DNA of 64,000 nucleotides from Sunxiuqinia sp965372405 (GCA_965372405.1 CBDVCE010000015.1:1-64000); one strand, 5' to 3'; counted from the stretch's first letter, positions 35,716-44,374 are shown. Program-made: numbers and translations. Notes: generated by a model from the letters alone, not told the origin.

Positions 35716-36906
35716 ATGGAACACTTATATGAAATGCTCAATCAGGTTGATGGATATATTTATCCCAATGAAATTGAACTACATTGGGGAATTTTAATTG
35801 TTCTTTATCCGTACCTGACAGGGCTTGTTGCCGGAGCATTTATTCTTGCTTCGCTCGAACGGGTTTTTAAAGTTAAAGTACTAAAACCTACCTACGAGTT
35901 GGCTTTGTTAACTGCATTGGCATTTTTAATTGTTGCTATTTTGCCACTCGTTACTCATCTGGGAAAACCATTCAGAGCTTACGAAATAATGACTACTCCA
36001 CACGGAAATTCGGCTATGGCCATTTTTGGTTTTATTTACCTGTGGTATTTAATGGCTGTTCTTAATCTTGAAATCTGGTTTGATTATCGGCGTGATATCG
36101 TTTTATGGTCGGAACAGAAAAAAGGCATTCTCCGTCGAGTCTATAAGTTCCTTAGCCTGGGAGTAAATGATCTTTCACCCAAAACACTGGAATGGGATGA
36201 AAAACTCGGGTATTTTGTAACTGTAGTTGGAATACCTTCAGCATTTTTACTCCATGGGTATGTGGGATTCATTTTTGGATCCATTAAAGCAAATCCTTGG
36301 TGGTCAACTGTTCTTATGCCTGTTATATTTTTATTCTCAGCTATGGTTTCAGGCATTGCCCTTGTTATGTTCTTATATATGGCAGTATCTTTTATACGAA
36401 AAGTTAAAATTGATATGCCTTGTCTTGATATGGTTGGGAAATTCCTGTTTTATGTATTAATCCTTGACTTTTCACTTGAATCTCTGGATCAGGTTCATCG
36501 TATTTATGAAGCGGAAGAATCATTTGAAATACTTCATATTCTAGTTAACGGGAAACTAACGTTAACTCTTTTTGTTTTGCAAGGACTACTTGGAACTATC
36601 GTTCCATTAGTAACTTTAGGGATACTTCAGATTTACAAACCCAAAATAAAATTGAGAAAAGCCCTCTACCTAATTGTTAGTTTACTGGTTCTAATGGGAA
36701 TATTTTTTATGCGGTGGAATGTTGTTATCGGAGGTCAGCTCTTTTCTAAAAGTTTTCTTGGATTTACGGATTATAAAGTAGGGCTAATTGGGCATGAAGG
36801 AACACTAATGGTAGCCTTTTGGTTGATACTTCCATTTGCAATACTTGCATTTTTATTATGGTTGCTGCCTCCATGGAAAAAGCATGATGAAGAAATTGTA
36901 TCATAG
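35716..36906 (+). CDS. NrfD/PsrC-like quinone-linked membrane subunit
   Basis: An integral membrane protein of 396 residues from ATG 35716, two bases after the previous stop, with GGAGG at 35702-35706 as a ribosome-binding site; an upstream in-frame start at 35698 would overlap the previous gene. About nine to ten transmembrane segments are visible. Hallmarks are HWGILIVLYPYLTGLVAGAFILASLERVF and LVTHLGKPFRAYEIMTTPHGNSAMAIFGF. The subunit handles quinol oxidation or quinone reduction. With the two preceding proteins it makes a quinone-to-cytochrome module. Confidence 0.92.
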   Translation: MEHLYEMLNQVDGYIYPNEIELHWGILIVLYPYLTGLVAGAFILASLERVFKVKVLKPTYELALLTALAFLIVAILPLVTHLGKPFRAYEIMTTPHGNSAMAIFGFIYLWYLMAVLNLEIWFDYRRDIVLWSEQKKGILRRVYKFLSLGVNDLSPKTLEWDEKLGYFVTVVGIPSAFLLHGYVGFIFGSIKANPWWSTVLMPVIFLFSAMVSGIALVMFLYMAVSFIRKVKIDMPCLDMVGKFLFYVLILDFSLESLDQVHRIYEAEESFEILHILVNGKLTLTLFVLQGLLGTIVPLVTLGILQIYKPKIKLRKALYLIVSLLVLMGIFFMRWNVVIGGQLFSKSFLGFTDYKVGLIGHEGTLMVAFWLILPFAILAFLLWLLPPWKKHDEEIVS

Positions 36907-36966
36907 AGCAATCACTTCAGTTCATGTTCTTCATTGTTGAATGATAATTTATTAAGGAGACTCATT

Positions 36967-38622
36967 ATGAAAAAAGAGAAATCCGAACATTCAGAATTAA
37001 TAAGACTGAACGAGCAACTTGAATCATTTGAAAAAAGATTGTCTCGCCTGGAAGAATCAATAAGCAAAACAAGAGTGCAAGATACACCACTTGTTAAACT
37101 TAAACAGGATCAAGCTGAAACAGATTCTGAGTTTGATAGGCCATTTGAAGAAAAAGGCTCTTTTGAATTTCGTATTGGAGAATATGGAATGGCTTGGCTT
37201 GGTAATATTGTTTTACTTTTCGGAATCACTTTTTTAGTTCAATATTTATATGAGGGCGGAAATCATTTATTATCTACTTCAGTTGGATATACTGCCATTG
37301 GAGGAATATATGTTGGTTCGTTTTTCTTGAAGAAAACATATGCCTTTTTGTCAAAGCTGTTTTATTACAACGGACATATATTATTATTTTATCTGACTTT
37401 AAGACTCCATTTTTTTCAAGAGAATCCACTTGTAAAAGACTTGAATCTGGAACTATTGGTTTTAAGCATAGTGTTGGGAGTCCTGCTTTATCTTTCCTAC
37501 ATAAAGAAGTCACAGCTAATGAGCAGTATGGTTTTACTAATGATGTTGTGTACAGGTATTATTAGTAATTCAACACATTTTTTACTTGGCTTTACTTCAA
37601 TAGTCGCTGTGATTTCTTTAATGTTTTATTACAGGTTTGGGTGGATTAATCTGGTTTTGGTATTTATTACATTAATTTATTTTACACATCTTTTATGGTT
37701 ATTAAATAATCCGTTTGTTACTGGAGAACTGATTGGTCGTGAAACGCATGGTTTCGGATTTATATATTTGATAATCATAGGATTTGTTTTTTCGCTTCTT
37801 GCCATACTTCCACAGAAGGATAATATTTCAGCTGAATTGATTGTTGGCTCTGTAGTCTGGAATGGACTTGGTTTTACTATTATATTGTTGCTCACTGTTT
37901 TTACTTTTTTCAGCAAAGATTATGCATTGATATTTGGACTAATAGCACTCTTTTGTCTGATTTATTCCATCATGCTGCAGTCTCGTTCATTCATGAAAAT
38001 AACGGCATCTTTGTACGCTATTTATGCCTTTGTTTCGATAAGCATTACAATTTATGGAATCTTCCTTCTTCCAGATTCTTATATGCTACTTTCTATTCAA
38101 AGTTTTCTTGTTGTATCAATAGCATTGTGGTTTCGTTCAAGGTTTATTGTATTAATGAATTCGTTGCTATTTATAGTATTGATGAGTGCTTATTTAAAAG
38201 ACCCTGTTAGTTACAATGGAACCAATTTTTCTTTTATGATGGTTGCTTTTGTTTCGGCGAGAGTGATGAACTGGAAAAAAGAGAGGTTGAACTTAAAAAC
38301 TGACCTGCTGCGAAATCTATATCTTATAGCTGGATTTATAATGACTCTTGTTGCTTTTAGCAATGTAATGCCCGATAAATTTGTAACTGGTTCATGGATT
38401 TTTGCAGCCATACTTTTCTTTGCTTTTGGTCTTATCATGAAGAATGTGAAATACCGATGGCTGGCTATTACTGCTATGATTGCATCTGCTATTCGACTCG
38501 TAATTGTCGATATGTCAAACATGGACATTGGCTACCGGGTTTTAATATTACTTATCCTTGCAATTATCTCAATAGCTGTTTCAATTTTATATACCAAATA
38601 CTTTTTTAAAAAGAAGGAGTAA
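36967..38622 (+). CDS. DUF2339-like polytopic membrane protein
   Basis: A 551-residue protein. I start it at 36967 (MKKEKSEHSE), which follows AAGGAG at 36953; an earlier in-frame ATG would lie at 36934. An N-terminal coiled-coil region (LIRLNEQLESFEKRLSRLEESI) leads to about 14-16 transmembrane segments, starting at FEFRIGEYGMAWLGNIVLLFGITFLVQYLYEGG, a motif of DUF2339 family proteins. The role is unknown. It lies 60 bp after the NrfD-like gene and may be co-transcribed. A link to the respiratory module is only positional. Confidence 0.8.
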   Translation: MKKEKSEHSELIRLNEQLESFEKRLSRLEESISKTRVQDTPLVKLKQDQAETDSEFDRPFEEKGSFEFRIGEYGMAWLGNIVLLFGITFLVQYLYEGGNHLLSTSVGYTAIGGIYVGSFFLKKTYAFLSKLFYYNGHILLFYLTLRLHFFQENPLVKDLNLELLVLSIVLGVLLYLSYIKKSQLMSSMVLLMMLCTGIISNSTHFLLGFTSIVAVISLMFYYRFGWINLVLVFITLIYFTHLLWLLNNPFVTGELIGRETHGFGFIYLIIIGFVFSLLAILPQKDNISAELIVGSVVWNGLGFTIILLLTVFTFFSKDYALIFGLIALFCLIYSIMLQSRSFMKITASLYAIYAFVSISITIYGIFLLPDSYMLLSIQSFLVVSIALWFRSRFIVLMNSLLFIVLMSAYLKDPVSYNGTNFSFMMVAFVSARVMNWKKERLNLKTDLLRNLYLIAGFIMTLVAFSNVMPDKFVTGSWIFAAILFFAFGLIMKNVKYRWLAITAMIASAIRLVIVDMSNMDIGYRVLILLILAIISIAVSILYTKYFFKKKE

Positions 38623-38673
38623 TAGATTCATTTGCTTTCCTATGGATATGCAAAAAGATACCATACAAAAATT

Positions 38674-38713
38674 CTCCTCCAGATAAGGAGGAGTACTCCC
38701 GGTAATCCGGGAG
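38674..38713. repeat. Double-hairpin REP-like element
   Basis: CTCCTCC pairs with GGAGGAG around AGATAA, then CTCCCGG pairs with CCGGGAG around TAAT, followed by GAGGTGGTTT. Two adjacent GC-rich hairpins in an AT-rich spacer, with a conserved-looking tail, are typical of Bacteroidota REP sequences mobilised by RAYT transposases. None is present here. It may serve as the end of the DUF2339 transcript. Confidence 0.6.
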
Positions 38714-39044
38714 GGAGGTGGTTTGTTTTATGCATATAGCTTTGTGCAAACCAACTATTTCTGAGTGTAGTTACAGCTCAATTAGCTTGACCGATTTTAC
38801 ATTATTTATTAGAAGAGAATACAAACATAAAATATCTTTCTAGAAGATAAAACATGATAGTTCTTTATTTCTAAATTCCTGTTTATTAAATTTGTTATTC
38901 CTGTTTTGTGATACCAATTTTTTAGTAGCATCTGGTTTTGCTTCCATTCTTTATTGCTAAGCCTATTTTGCATGATTTCTTTTTACACTATACCTTTTTT
39001 ATCAAACACTTTTTTTTATTCCACCGTTTCTTTAATACACCAGT
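38714..39044. other. Intergenic region between convergent genes
   Basis: 331 bp of AT-rich DNA between the DUF2339 gene (plus strand) and the PD-(D/E)XK-like gene (minus strand). Apart from the REP-like hairpins just before it, I see no gene, repeat or clear terminator. Confidence 0.4.
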
Positions 39045-39659
39045 TTATACATTCAGCTTGTTCTTTTGTTCTTTATATGCTTTTGTTATTTCATTTTTTA
39101 ATTCACCATATTTTTGGGCAGCGGTAAGCTTTTTTAGTGAATTTATCGTGATTGAACTTTGACTTCTTTCATAATGATCCAGTCGATAAGTTGGCAAAAC
39201 ATAAAAATCCCATTGTTCCATTTTAAGCGGGTCAATGGTATTTTGGTCTTTAATTTTTAAATGACAAAACACATATAAATCTGCATGTCTTTTAGATTCT
39301 TCTCTTAGAATATTTGTTTCTGAGTCCCAGTGTCTTGTAGGTTTGATTGAGAATGAGATAGTTGAATGTTTCTTTTGGTTCCAACTTTGAATGTATGAGG
39401 CAGACTTAACTTCTATTTTTATTCCGTCTTCAGTTGTTAAGTCATAAGCATCCCATTCGTCTCGTAAATTTATGGGTTTAAGTCCAACTGCTGTTCCTAC
39501 AATGAATTCTGCAAACCTTCCGCGAGTCGCATTACTCAAAATGTCAGAGACGCTCCAACGCCAAAAATCCAACAAGTTATAATTTGTATTCTGTCCATTA
39601 TCCGTTAAACTCTCGTTTCCCGTTTTCGGATTTGCTTTTATTTCTTTGAGTTCGTTCAT
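39045..39659 (-). CDS. PD-(D/E)XK nuclease-like protein
   Basis: A 204-residue protein from ATG 39659; an in-frame GTG at 39671 would add four residues. The core WDAYDLTTEDGIKIEVKSASYIQSW has the D...(E/D)xK pattern (D, then EVK) of restriction-endonuclease-like folds, preceded by a helical ATRGRFAEFIVGTAVGL with a conserved Glu. YVFCHLKIKDQNTIDPLKMEQWDFYVLPTYRLD continues the expected beta/alpha order. There is no methyltransferase or helicase nearby, so it is a solitary enzyme, possibly a remnant or stand-alone defence or repair nuclease. It directly borders the ATATCC array. Confidence 0.75.
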   Translation of the reverse strand: MNELKEIKANPKTGNESLTDNGQNTNYNLLDFWRWSVSDILSNATRGRFAEFIVGTAVGLKPINLRDEWDAYDLTTEDGIKIEVKSASYIQSWNQKKHSTISFSIKPTRHWDSETNILREESKRHADLYVFCHLKIKDQNTIDPLKMEQWDFYVLPTYRLDHYERSQSSITINSLKKLTAAQKYGELKNEITKAYKEQKNKLNV

Positions 39660-39856
39660 TTTAACGTACACAACCTTGTAGGAAGTTCATTGTTCTTATT
39701 TCTCTTATATCGTCAATAGCCTTAATAAACCTAGCGGTTAGGATAAATAGAAGATGAAACCATAATGGTGTAAATAATTGCTATAAAATAAAGGAAACCC
39801 TTGCCAATAGACGTATACATGGAGTGCAACAAGCTTGTGATGGGTGCAAAAAGTAG

Positions 39857-39896
39857 GGATATAGGCTTTATATCTTAAGATATAGAGCCTATATCC
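39857..39896. repeat. 40-bp near-perfect palindrome at the array start
   Basis: GGATATAGGCT (39857-39867) pairs with AGCCTATATCC (39886-39896). The inner 16 bp at 39869-39884 are a perfect palindrome centred on TTAA. Only the T/G pair at 39868 and 39885 is unmatched. The hexamers sit at the outer ends. Confidence 0.85.
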
Positions 39897-39995
39897 ATGG
39901 ATACGATCCTCATATCCCTTTCCCGAAGGGTCATATCCAAGGATAGAAACCCTATATCCCTTTCCCGAAGCACCATATCCCTGTTTGGAAAGCCT

Positions 39996-40051
39996 ATTAC
40001 TTAGGATATATCTATGGTATCTTGGGATATGATAGATATATCCTAAGTAAT
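39996..40051. repeat. Stem-loop with perfect 20-bp arms inside the array
   Basis: The arm 39996-40015 is the exact reverse complement of 40032-40051, with a 16-base loop (40016-40031) that itself contains GGATAT. The arms carry GGATATAT/ATATATCC, so array hexamers form the stem. The transcript would make a very stable hairpin. Confidence 0.9.
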
Positions 40052-40077
40052 GATGTGTATATCCAAGGTAATGGACA

Positions 40078-40109
40078 TAAAAAAGAGGGATATGAAGACC
40101 ATATCCCTC
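40078..40109 (-). terminator. Terminator of citrate synthase gene, built from array hexamers
   Basis: On the minus strand GAGGGATAT pairs perfectly with ATATCCCTC around a 7-base loop and is followed by TTTTTTATG. It lies 44 bp after the citrate synthase stop. Both stems contain the array hexamer at its lattice positions (40088 and 40101). Confidence 0.8.
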
Positions 40110-40152
40110 ACTGATAGTTTATGAAATTACTTTCTCAACTTCATAATTTCAT

Positions 40153-41439
40153 TCACTTGCCTTCCAAGTTTTCTTTTAACCATTTATTGGTAACACTTTT
40201 TGGTCTGATAATGGGTTGGTTTAATCCCCGTGCAATTACATTCTGTGCACAGAAACCCAAGGTTCTGGAGATTCCAAACATCACGGTATAAAAATCATAA
40301 TGCGTCATGCCATAGTGGTAAAGCAATGAGCCTGAAATGGCATCAACATTAGGCCAGGGGTTGGCAATTTTACCACCCTTATAAATCGATAATATTGGAG
40401 GAATAATTTCAAATAGTTTCTTCACCGTATTTAAATAGGGTGAATTGCTGCAATGTTTTTCACCAAAATTGAGGAATGCGGTAAAGCGAGGATCGGTTGC
40501 CCGTAAAACGGCATGTCCGTAACCCGGAATTACATTTCCGGTATTCAGTGTTCGCATCACAAAATCGTGCACCTGTTCTTTCGAAGGATCAATTCCCAGT
40601 TGTTCATGTATTTCATTAATAAAATGCAGGCAGGTCTGGTTGGCCAGTCCGTGCAGAGGCCCCGCTAGTCCATTTAATCCGGAAGAGCTTGCCAAAAACA
40701 AGTTCGATAATGCCGAATTAACAATCCGGGCAGTAAAGGCACTTACATTACCGCCTTCATGGTCGCAATGAAGTACAAGGTATAAGCGAATAAGGTCAGT
40801 AAATGATTTGTCCTTGTTATTTATGCCCAGCATTTTAGTTAGGTTGCCAGCTAAATCTAATGTCCCGTCAGGTTGAGTGAGCTCACCATTCATAAACAGG
40901 ATTTTGTAGATTCCCGCAGCAAGAGAAGGAAGTTTTGCTATCAGGTTTAACGAATCTTCCAACGAATACCTCCAAAACTCAGACTTAGGTATTCCGGCTA
41001 AATACATTCTTTTAAAAACCGATTGTCTTTCCATGGCCAGTATGCCCATACTAAACATGGTCATAGGGTGAGTATCTTTGGGGAGTGTACGCAATAATTT
41101 CCAAACGTAATCAGGAACCTGGGCTCGCTGATGAAACTCATATAGCAATTCATCCAGTTCCTCCTTATTTGGAAATTCTCCGGTGCAGAGCAGAAAAAAT
41201 ATCTCTTCAGGTGTTTTTGTGGCAAACTCAGGCACACTGTATCCACCTATAAAAAGTCCATCTTGCGGGTCAACGTATGACGTATTGCAAAGCATTCCTT
41301 TCATTCCCCGCATTCCGCCAAGGAGGTGCTTAATGGTAATTTCTCCAATAACTGTTTCCTGGTGTGCTTCATAGATTTGTGTTACTTCTTTACACAAACT
41401 ATCAATTCGTTGTTTCACTTTGTTCGTAAGTAGTTCCAT
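40153..41439 (-). CDS. gltA: Citrate synthase
   Basis: Condenses oxaloacetate and acetyl-CoA to citrate in the TCA cycle. I choose ATG 41439 (MELLTNKVKQRI, 428 residues), which matches the usual N-terminus; a GTG at 41487 would extend it by 16 residues. It shows GGMRGMKGMLCNTSYVDPQDGLFIGGYSVPE, LHCDHEGGNVSAFTARIV with catalytic His, GLAGPLHGLANQ with the second His, PGYGHAVLRATDPR and the catalytic Asp region VDAISGSLLYHYG. It is a eukaryote-like long type seen in many Bacteroidota. Array hairpins form its terminator. Confidence 0.96.
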   Translation of the reverse strand: MELLTNKVKQRIDSLCKEVTQIYEAHQETVIGEITIKHLLGGMRGMKGMLCNTSYVDPQDGLFIGGYSVPEFATKTPEEIFFLLCTGEFPNKEELDELLYEFHQRAQVPDYVWKLLRTLPKDTHPMTMFSMGILAMERQSVFKRMYLAGIPKSEFWRYSLEDSLNLIAKLPSLAAGIYKILFMNGELTQPDGTLDLAGNLTKMLGINNKDKSFTDLIRLYLVLHCDHEGGNVSAFTARIVNSALSNLFLASSSGLNGLAGPLHGLANQTCLHFINEIHEQLGIDPSKEQVHDFVMRTLNTGNVIPGYGHAVLRATDPRFTAFLNFGEKHCSNSPYLNTVKKLFEIIPPILSIYKGGKIANPWPNVDAISGSLLYHYGMTHYDFYTVMFGISRTLGFCAQNVIARGLNQPIIRPKSVTNKWLKENLEGK

Positions 41440-41575
41440 GGCTTCAGGTTTGGTACTTTCGATTTTTGAACAAATGCAGTCAATCACACAGGGTGATTGA
41501 TTTCAGTGAAAAACCTACAGAAAACCTGACTAAAGCATTCCTCCTGTAGATTTGTCTTTACTTAGATTTGCAGAT

Positions 41576-41791
41576 TTATTGATGGCCTTCAAACTTAAAG
41601 GATACCTTGAGTTTGGTTCGATAGTACTCAATTTTACCATCCTTAATATGCATGTCCATTGCAGAAACTTCTGCAACACGCAGATCGCGAAGTGATTCCG
41701 AAGCTTTTGAGATTGCACTTTCAGCGGCTTTTTCCCAGGACTCGCTACTGGAACCGACTAATTCAATGATTTTGTAAACACTGTCTGGCAT
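41576..41791 (-). CDS. Dodecin (flavin-binding protein)
   Basis: Dodecins form hollow dodecamers that bind flavin dimers or coenzyme A and buffer these cofactors. The 71-residue protein has the full family pattern: YKIIELVGSSSESWEKAAESAISKASESLRDLRVAEV, with the Trp that stacks on flavin, and DGKIEYYRTKLKVSFKFE. An unusually good Shine-Dalgarno sequence (AAGGAGG, 41796-41802 on the minus strand) precedes the ATG, rare in this phylum. It stands upstream of citrate synthase in the same direction with about 88 bp between their ORFs. Confidence 0.92.
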   Translation of the reverse strand: MPDSVYKIIELVGSSSESWEKAAESAISKASESLRDLRVAEVSAMDMHIKDGKIEYYRTKLKVSFKFEGHQ

Positions 41792-42149
41792 AAAGTCCTC
41801 CTTTCATTAATAGTTGTAATAATATTTACCAATAAAAGAAATAACAGTTTCGTTTAACAGCCTGTTTGATAATAGTTTTAATGTCTATTTTTATTGAATT
41901 TAGATCGTTTTAGGAAATTGAACAATTAAGAATTATGACGATTTAATCCTTCCTCAAAATTGATTTTACTTTTTCACTTTCAACTCAAAACAATAACATA
42001 TCGATAGCTATCAATTTGTCATAAAACAATGTTAATTTTTTAATAATTGTATTTGATGCACTATTTGATCTTTTCTTTTCCCCTAAAATATTTGGTACTA
42101 TTGCGAGTGTTCGTTAAAATGGGAAATGTTTTTTTTAAAATAATATAGA
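41792..42149. other. Divergent promoter region, dodecin and decarboxylase operon
   Basis: 358 bp, very AT-rich, between the dodecin gene (minus) and the decarboxylase gamma gene (plus). I see an ATATCGATAGCTATCAAT partial palindrome near 41999-42014 and several TATTTG-like -7 candidates, none decisive. No gene or array is visible. Confidence 0.4.
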
Positions 42150-42413
42150 TTGATGAGTGACTTTGGATTGGCTTTGCAGTTGATGGGAATTGGAATGATT
42201 ACAGTATTTATTATTCTATCCATGGTGGTTTTGATTGGTAACTTGATTATCCGTTTTGTAAATAAATACCTTCCGGAAGAAATAAGTAAAAAGGTTGAGA
42301 CAGTGGCAGGTAAGGCTTCTGAATTTAATCGTAAGAAAGTGGCTGCTATTGTATCTGCAGTAAAAATAGTTACAGGGGGGAAAGGGCATGTGACAAAGAT
42401 TGAAAAGCTTTAA
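42150..42413 (+). CDS. oadG: Sodium-pumping decarboxylase gamma subunit (OadG-like)
   Basis: An 87-residue protein with a single N-terminal transmembrane helix (LALQLMGIGMITVFIILSMVVLIGNLIIRFV) and a charged C-terminal tail, the usual form of OadG. The gamma subunit anchors and assembles the decarboxylase complex. It is the first gene of the operon; the alpha subunit starts 65 bp later. Confidence 0.88.
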   Translation: MMSDFGLALQLMGIGMITVFIILSMVVLIGNLIIRFVNKYLPEEISKKVETVAGKASEFNRKKVAAIVSAVKIVTGGKGHVTKIEKL

Positions 42414-42478
42414 CCGGGCTTTTTGTGACTATTCCAAAAATATAAAACCAAAAAAACTAATAAAATTTTAATTGCTTT

Positions 42479-44374
42479 ATGGAAAAGAGAAAAATTAAAT
42501 TTTCTCTGGTCTATCGCGATATGTGGCAGTCGTCAGGTAAGTACCTGCCCCGCGTAGATCAGTTGGTGAAAGTAGCACCACACATTGTTGAGATGGGATG
42601 TTTTGCACGTGTTGAAACCAATGGTGGTGGATTTGAGCAAATTAACCTGCTTTTTGGAGAGAACCCAAATACTGCTGTTCGTGAATGGACACAACCTTTT
42701 AATGATGCAGGCATTCAAACACACATGCTTGACCGTTCATTAAACGGACTTCGTATGAGTCCTGTACCAGCAGACGTTCGTAAGTTGATGTACAAAGTGA
42801 AAAAAGCACAGGGAACAGATATTACTCGTCCGTTCTGTGGGTTGAATGATTCACGTAACATCATTGATTCAATCAAATACGCCAAAGAAGGTGGTATGAT
42901 TGCTCAGGCTGCTTTGAGTTTAACTTACTCAAAAGTTCACACAGTCGAATACTACATTAATCTTGCTGATACCTTAATTAAAGGTGGTGCTGATGAAATC
43001 TGTCTGAAAGATATGGCAGGTATTGGCCGTCCGGTTTGGTTGGGTAAAATTGTTGCAGGTATTAAAAAATTACATCCTGATACTCCACTTCAGTATCATT
43101 CACATTCAGGTCCTGGGTTTGCACTTGCTTCAATTCTTGAAGTTTGTCGTGCAGGTGTTGAGTATATTGATGTTGCTATGGAGCCTCTCTCATGGGGAAC
43201 AGGACATGTTGATTTGTTAGCTGTTCATGCCATGTTACAAGATGCTGGATTTGATGTTCCAGACATTAACATGGATGCTTACATGAAGGTTCGTAGCCTT
43301 ACACAAACTTTCATTGATGACTTCCTTGGATATTATATCAATCCAAAGAACCGCTTCATGAACTCATTGTTGATTGGTCCTGGTCTTCCTGGTGGAATGA
43401 TGGGGTCGTTGATGTCTGACCTGGAAAGTAACCTGACGAGCATCAACAAGTGGAAAATGAAAAACAACCAGCCAACGCTTTCGCAGGATGACTTGCTGGT
43501 AAAACTTTTCAACGAAGTAGAACACATTTGGCCAATGGTTGGATATCCACCACTGGTAACACCTTATAGCCAGTACGTAAAGAATCTGGCCATGATGAAC
43601 GTGATGCAGCTTGAAAAAGGCAAAGCGCGTTGGGGAATGATTGCCGACAACATTTGGGATATGTTGATGGGACGTGGTGGGAAACTTCCTGGAGAATTAG
43701 CTCCTGAGTTGAAAGCCCTTGCTAAAGAAAATGGTAAAGTAGAATTTACTGCTATTCCTCAAAGTCTTTATGCTGATGCATTGGATACTTTCCGTGCTGA
43801 GATGAAAGAAAAAGGATGGGATCAGGGACAAGACGATGAAGATTTATTCGAATTGGCTATGCATCCTGAACAATACCGCTCTTATAGATCTGGCGAAGCG
43901 AAGAAAGCTTTTGAAGCTGACTTGGCTAAACGTCGTGAAGAAGGTTCAGGTTTATTGAAAGGTACAAAGAAACCAGAAGCTGCTCCAGCAGTTGCTGCTG
44001 CCGTACTTAACCCATCAAGCATGATTGTTAATGTAGATGGTGAAAAATTCAACGTGTCTGTTTCTTATGGTGATGAAGCTGCTGCTCCTGCACAGGAAGC
44101 TGCGCCAGTTGCTGCTGCACCTGCACCATCTGTGAATGGTTCAGCAAAAGAAATACTTGCACCACTTGAAGGTAAATTTTACCTAACCAAAGAGAGCTCA
44201 GAAAAAGCGATCAAAATTGGTGATGTGATTAAAAAAGGTGATTTGATTGGTTATGTTGAGGCGATGAAAACCTTCAATGCAATTAAATCGGATGTTGCAG
44301 GTAAAGTCGTTGAAATTGCTTTTGACACTGCAACTGAAGTTGAAGAAGACGACGTTTTAGTAAAAATTCAATAA
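42479..44374 (+). CDS. oadA: Biotin-dependent carboxyltransferase with biotin carrier domain (OadA-like)
   Basis: A 631-residue protein. The N-terminal carboxyltransferase TIM barrel has YRDMWQSS (metal-binding Asp), VEMGCFARVETNGGG, LCLKDMAGIGRP and PLQYHSHSGPGFALAS (HxH metal ligands). The C-terminal biotinyl domain has the acceptor Lys597 in YVEAMKTFNAI. A Pro/Ala linker joins the domains. The barrel differs from classical OadA (RDMWQSS versus RDAHQS; NGGGFEQINL), so the substrate could be oxaloacetate or another beta-keto or CoA acid. With OadG and OadB it forms a decarboxylase that pumps sodium ions. Confidence 0.9.
   Translation: MEKRKIKFSLVYRDMWQSSGKYLPRVDQLVKVAPHIVEMGCFARVETNGGGFEQINLLFGENPNTAVREWTQPFNDAGIQTHMLDRSLNGLRMSPVPADVRKLMYKVKKAQGTDITRPFCGLNDSRNIIDSIKYAKEGGMIAQAALSLTYSKVHTVEYYINLADTLIKGGADEICLKDMAGIGRPVWLGKIVAGIKKLHPDTPLQYHSHSGPGFALASILEVCRAGVEYIDVAMEPLSWGTGHVDLLAVHAMLQDAGFDVPDINMDAYMKVRSLTQTFIDDFLGYYINPKNRFMNSLLIGPGLPGGMMGSLMSDLESNLTSINKWKMKNNQPTLSQDDLLVKLFNEVEHIWPMVGYPPLVTPYSQYVKNLAMMNVMQLEKGKARWGMIADNIWDMLMGRGGKLPGELAPELKALAKENGKVEFTAIPQSLYADALDTFRAEMKEKGWDQGQDDEDLFELAMHPEQYRSYRSGEAKKAFEADLAKRREEGSGLLKGTKKPEAAPAVAAAVLNPSSMIVNVDGEKFNVSVSYGDEAAAPAQEAAPVAAAPAPSVNGSAKEILAPLEGKFYLTKESSEKAIKIGDVIKKGDLIGYVEAMKTFNAIKSDVAGKVVEIAFDTATEVEEDDVLVKIQ

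Larger units (their letters stand above)
39857..40109. repeat. 21-bp-period ATATCC/GGATAT hexamer array
   Basis: ATATCC occurs at 39891, 39912, 39933, 39954, 39975, 40038, 40059 and 40101, all multiples of 21 bp apart. The lattice positions 39870 (ATATCT), 39996 (ATTACT) and 40017 (GTATCT) hold variants; 40080 has none. The complement GGATAT has its own lattice: 39857, 40004, 40025 and 40088 exact, with 39878, 39899 and 39941 one base different and 40067 two. A typical unit reads ATATCC-N2-GGATAT-N7. The unit TTTCCCGAAG recurs at 39912 and 39954. Bases between the hexamers otherwise vary. The region also folds into nested palindromes. It lies between the nuclease-like gene and citrate synthase. 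Confidence 0.92.

Noticed and set aside
38674..38713. Fragment of an insertion sequence
   Set aside because: Only two hairpins are seen and no transposase remnant, so a REP-type repeat is the better call.
39045..39659. Complete restriction-modification system
   Set aside because: No methyltransferase or specificity gene is adjacent, so only a solitary nuclease-like protein is supported.
39857..40109. Simple palindrome cluster produced by one duplication
   Set aside because: The two hexamer lattices keep exact 21-bp phase across units with different spacer sequences, which one duplication cannot explain. Two units (39912 and 39954) do look duplicated.
41999..42014. Operator upstream of the decarboxylase operon
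   Set aside because: The partial palindrome is AT-rich and short in a very AT-rich region; chance is likely.
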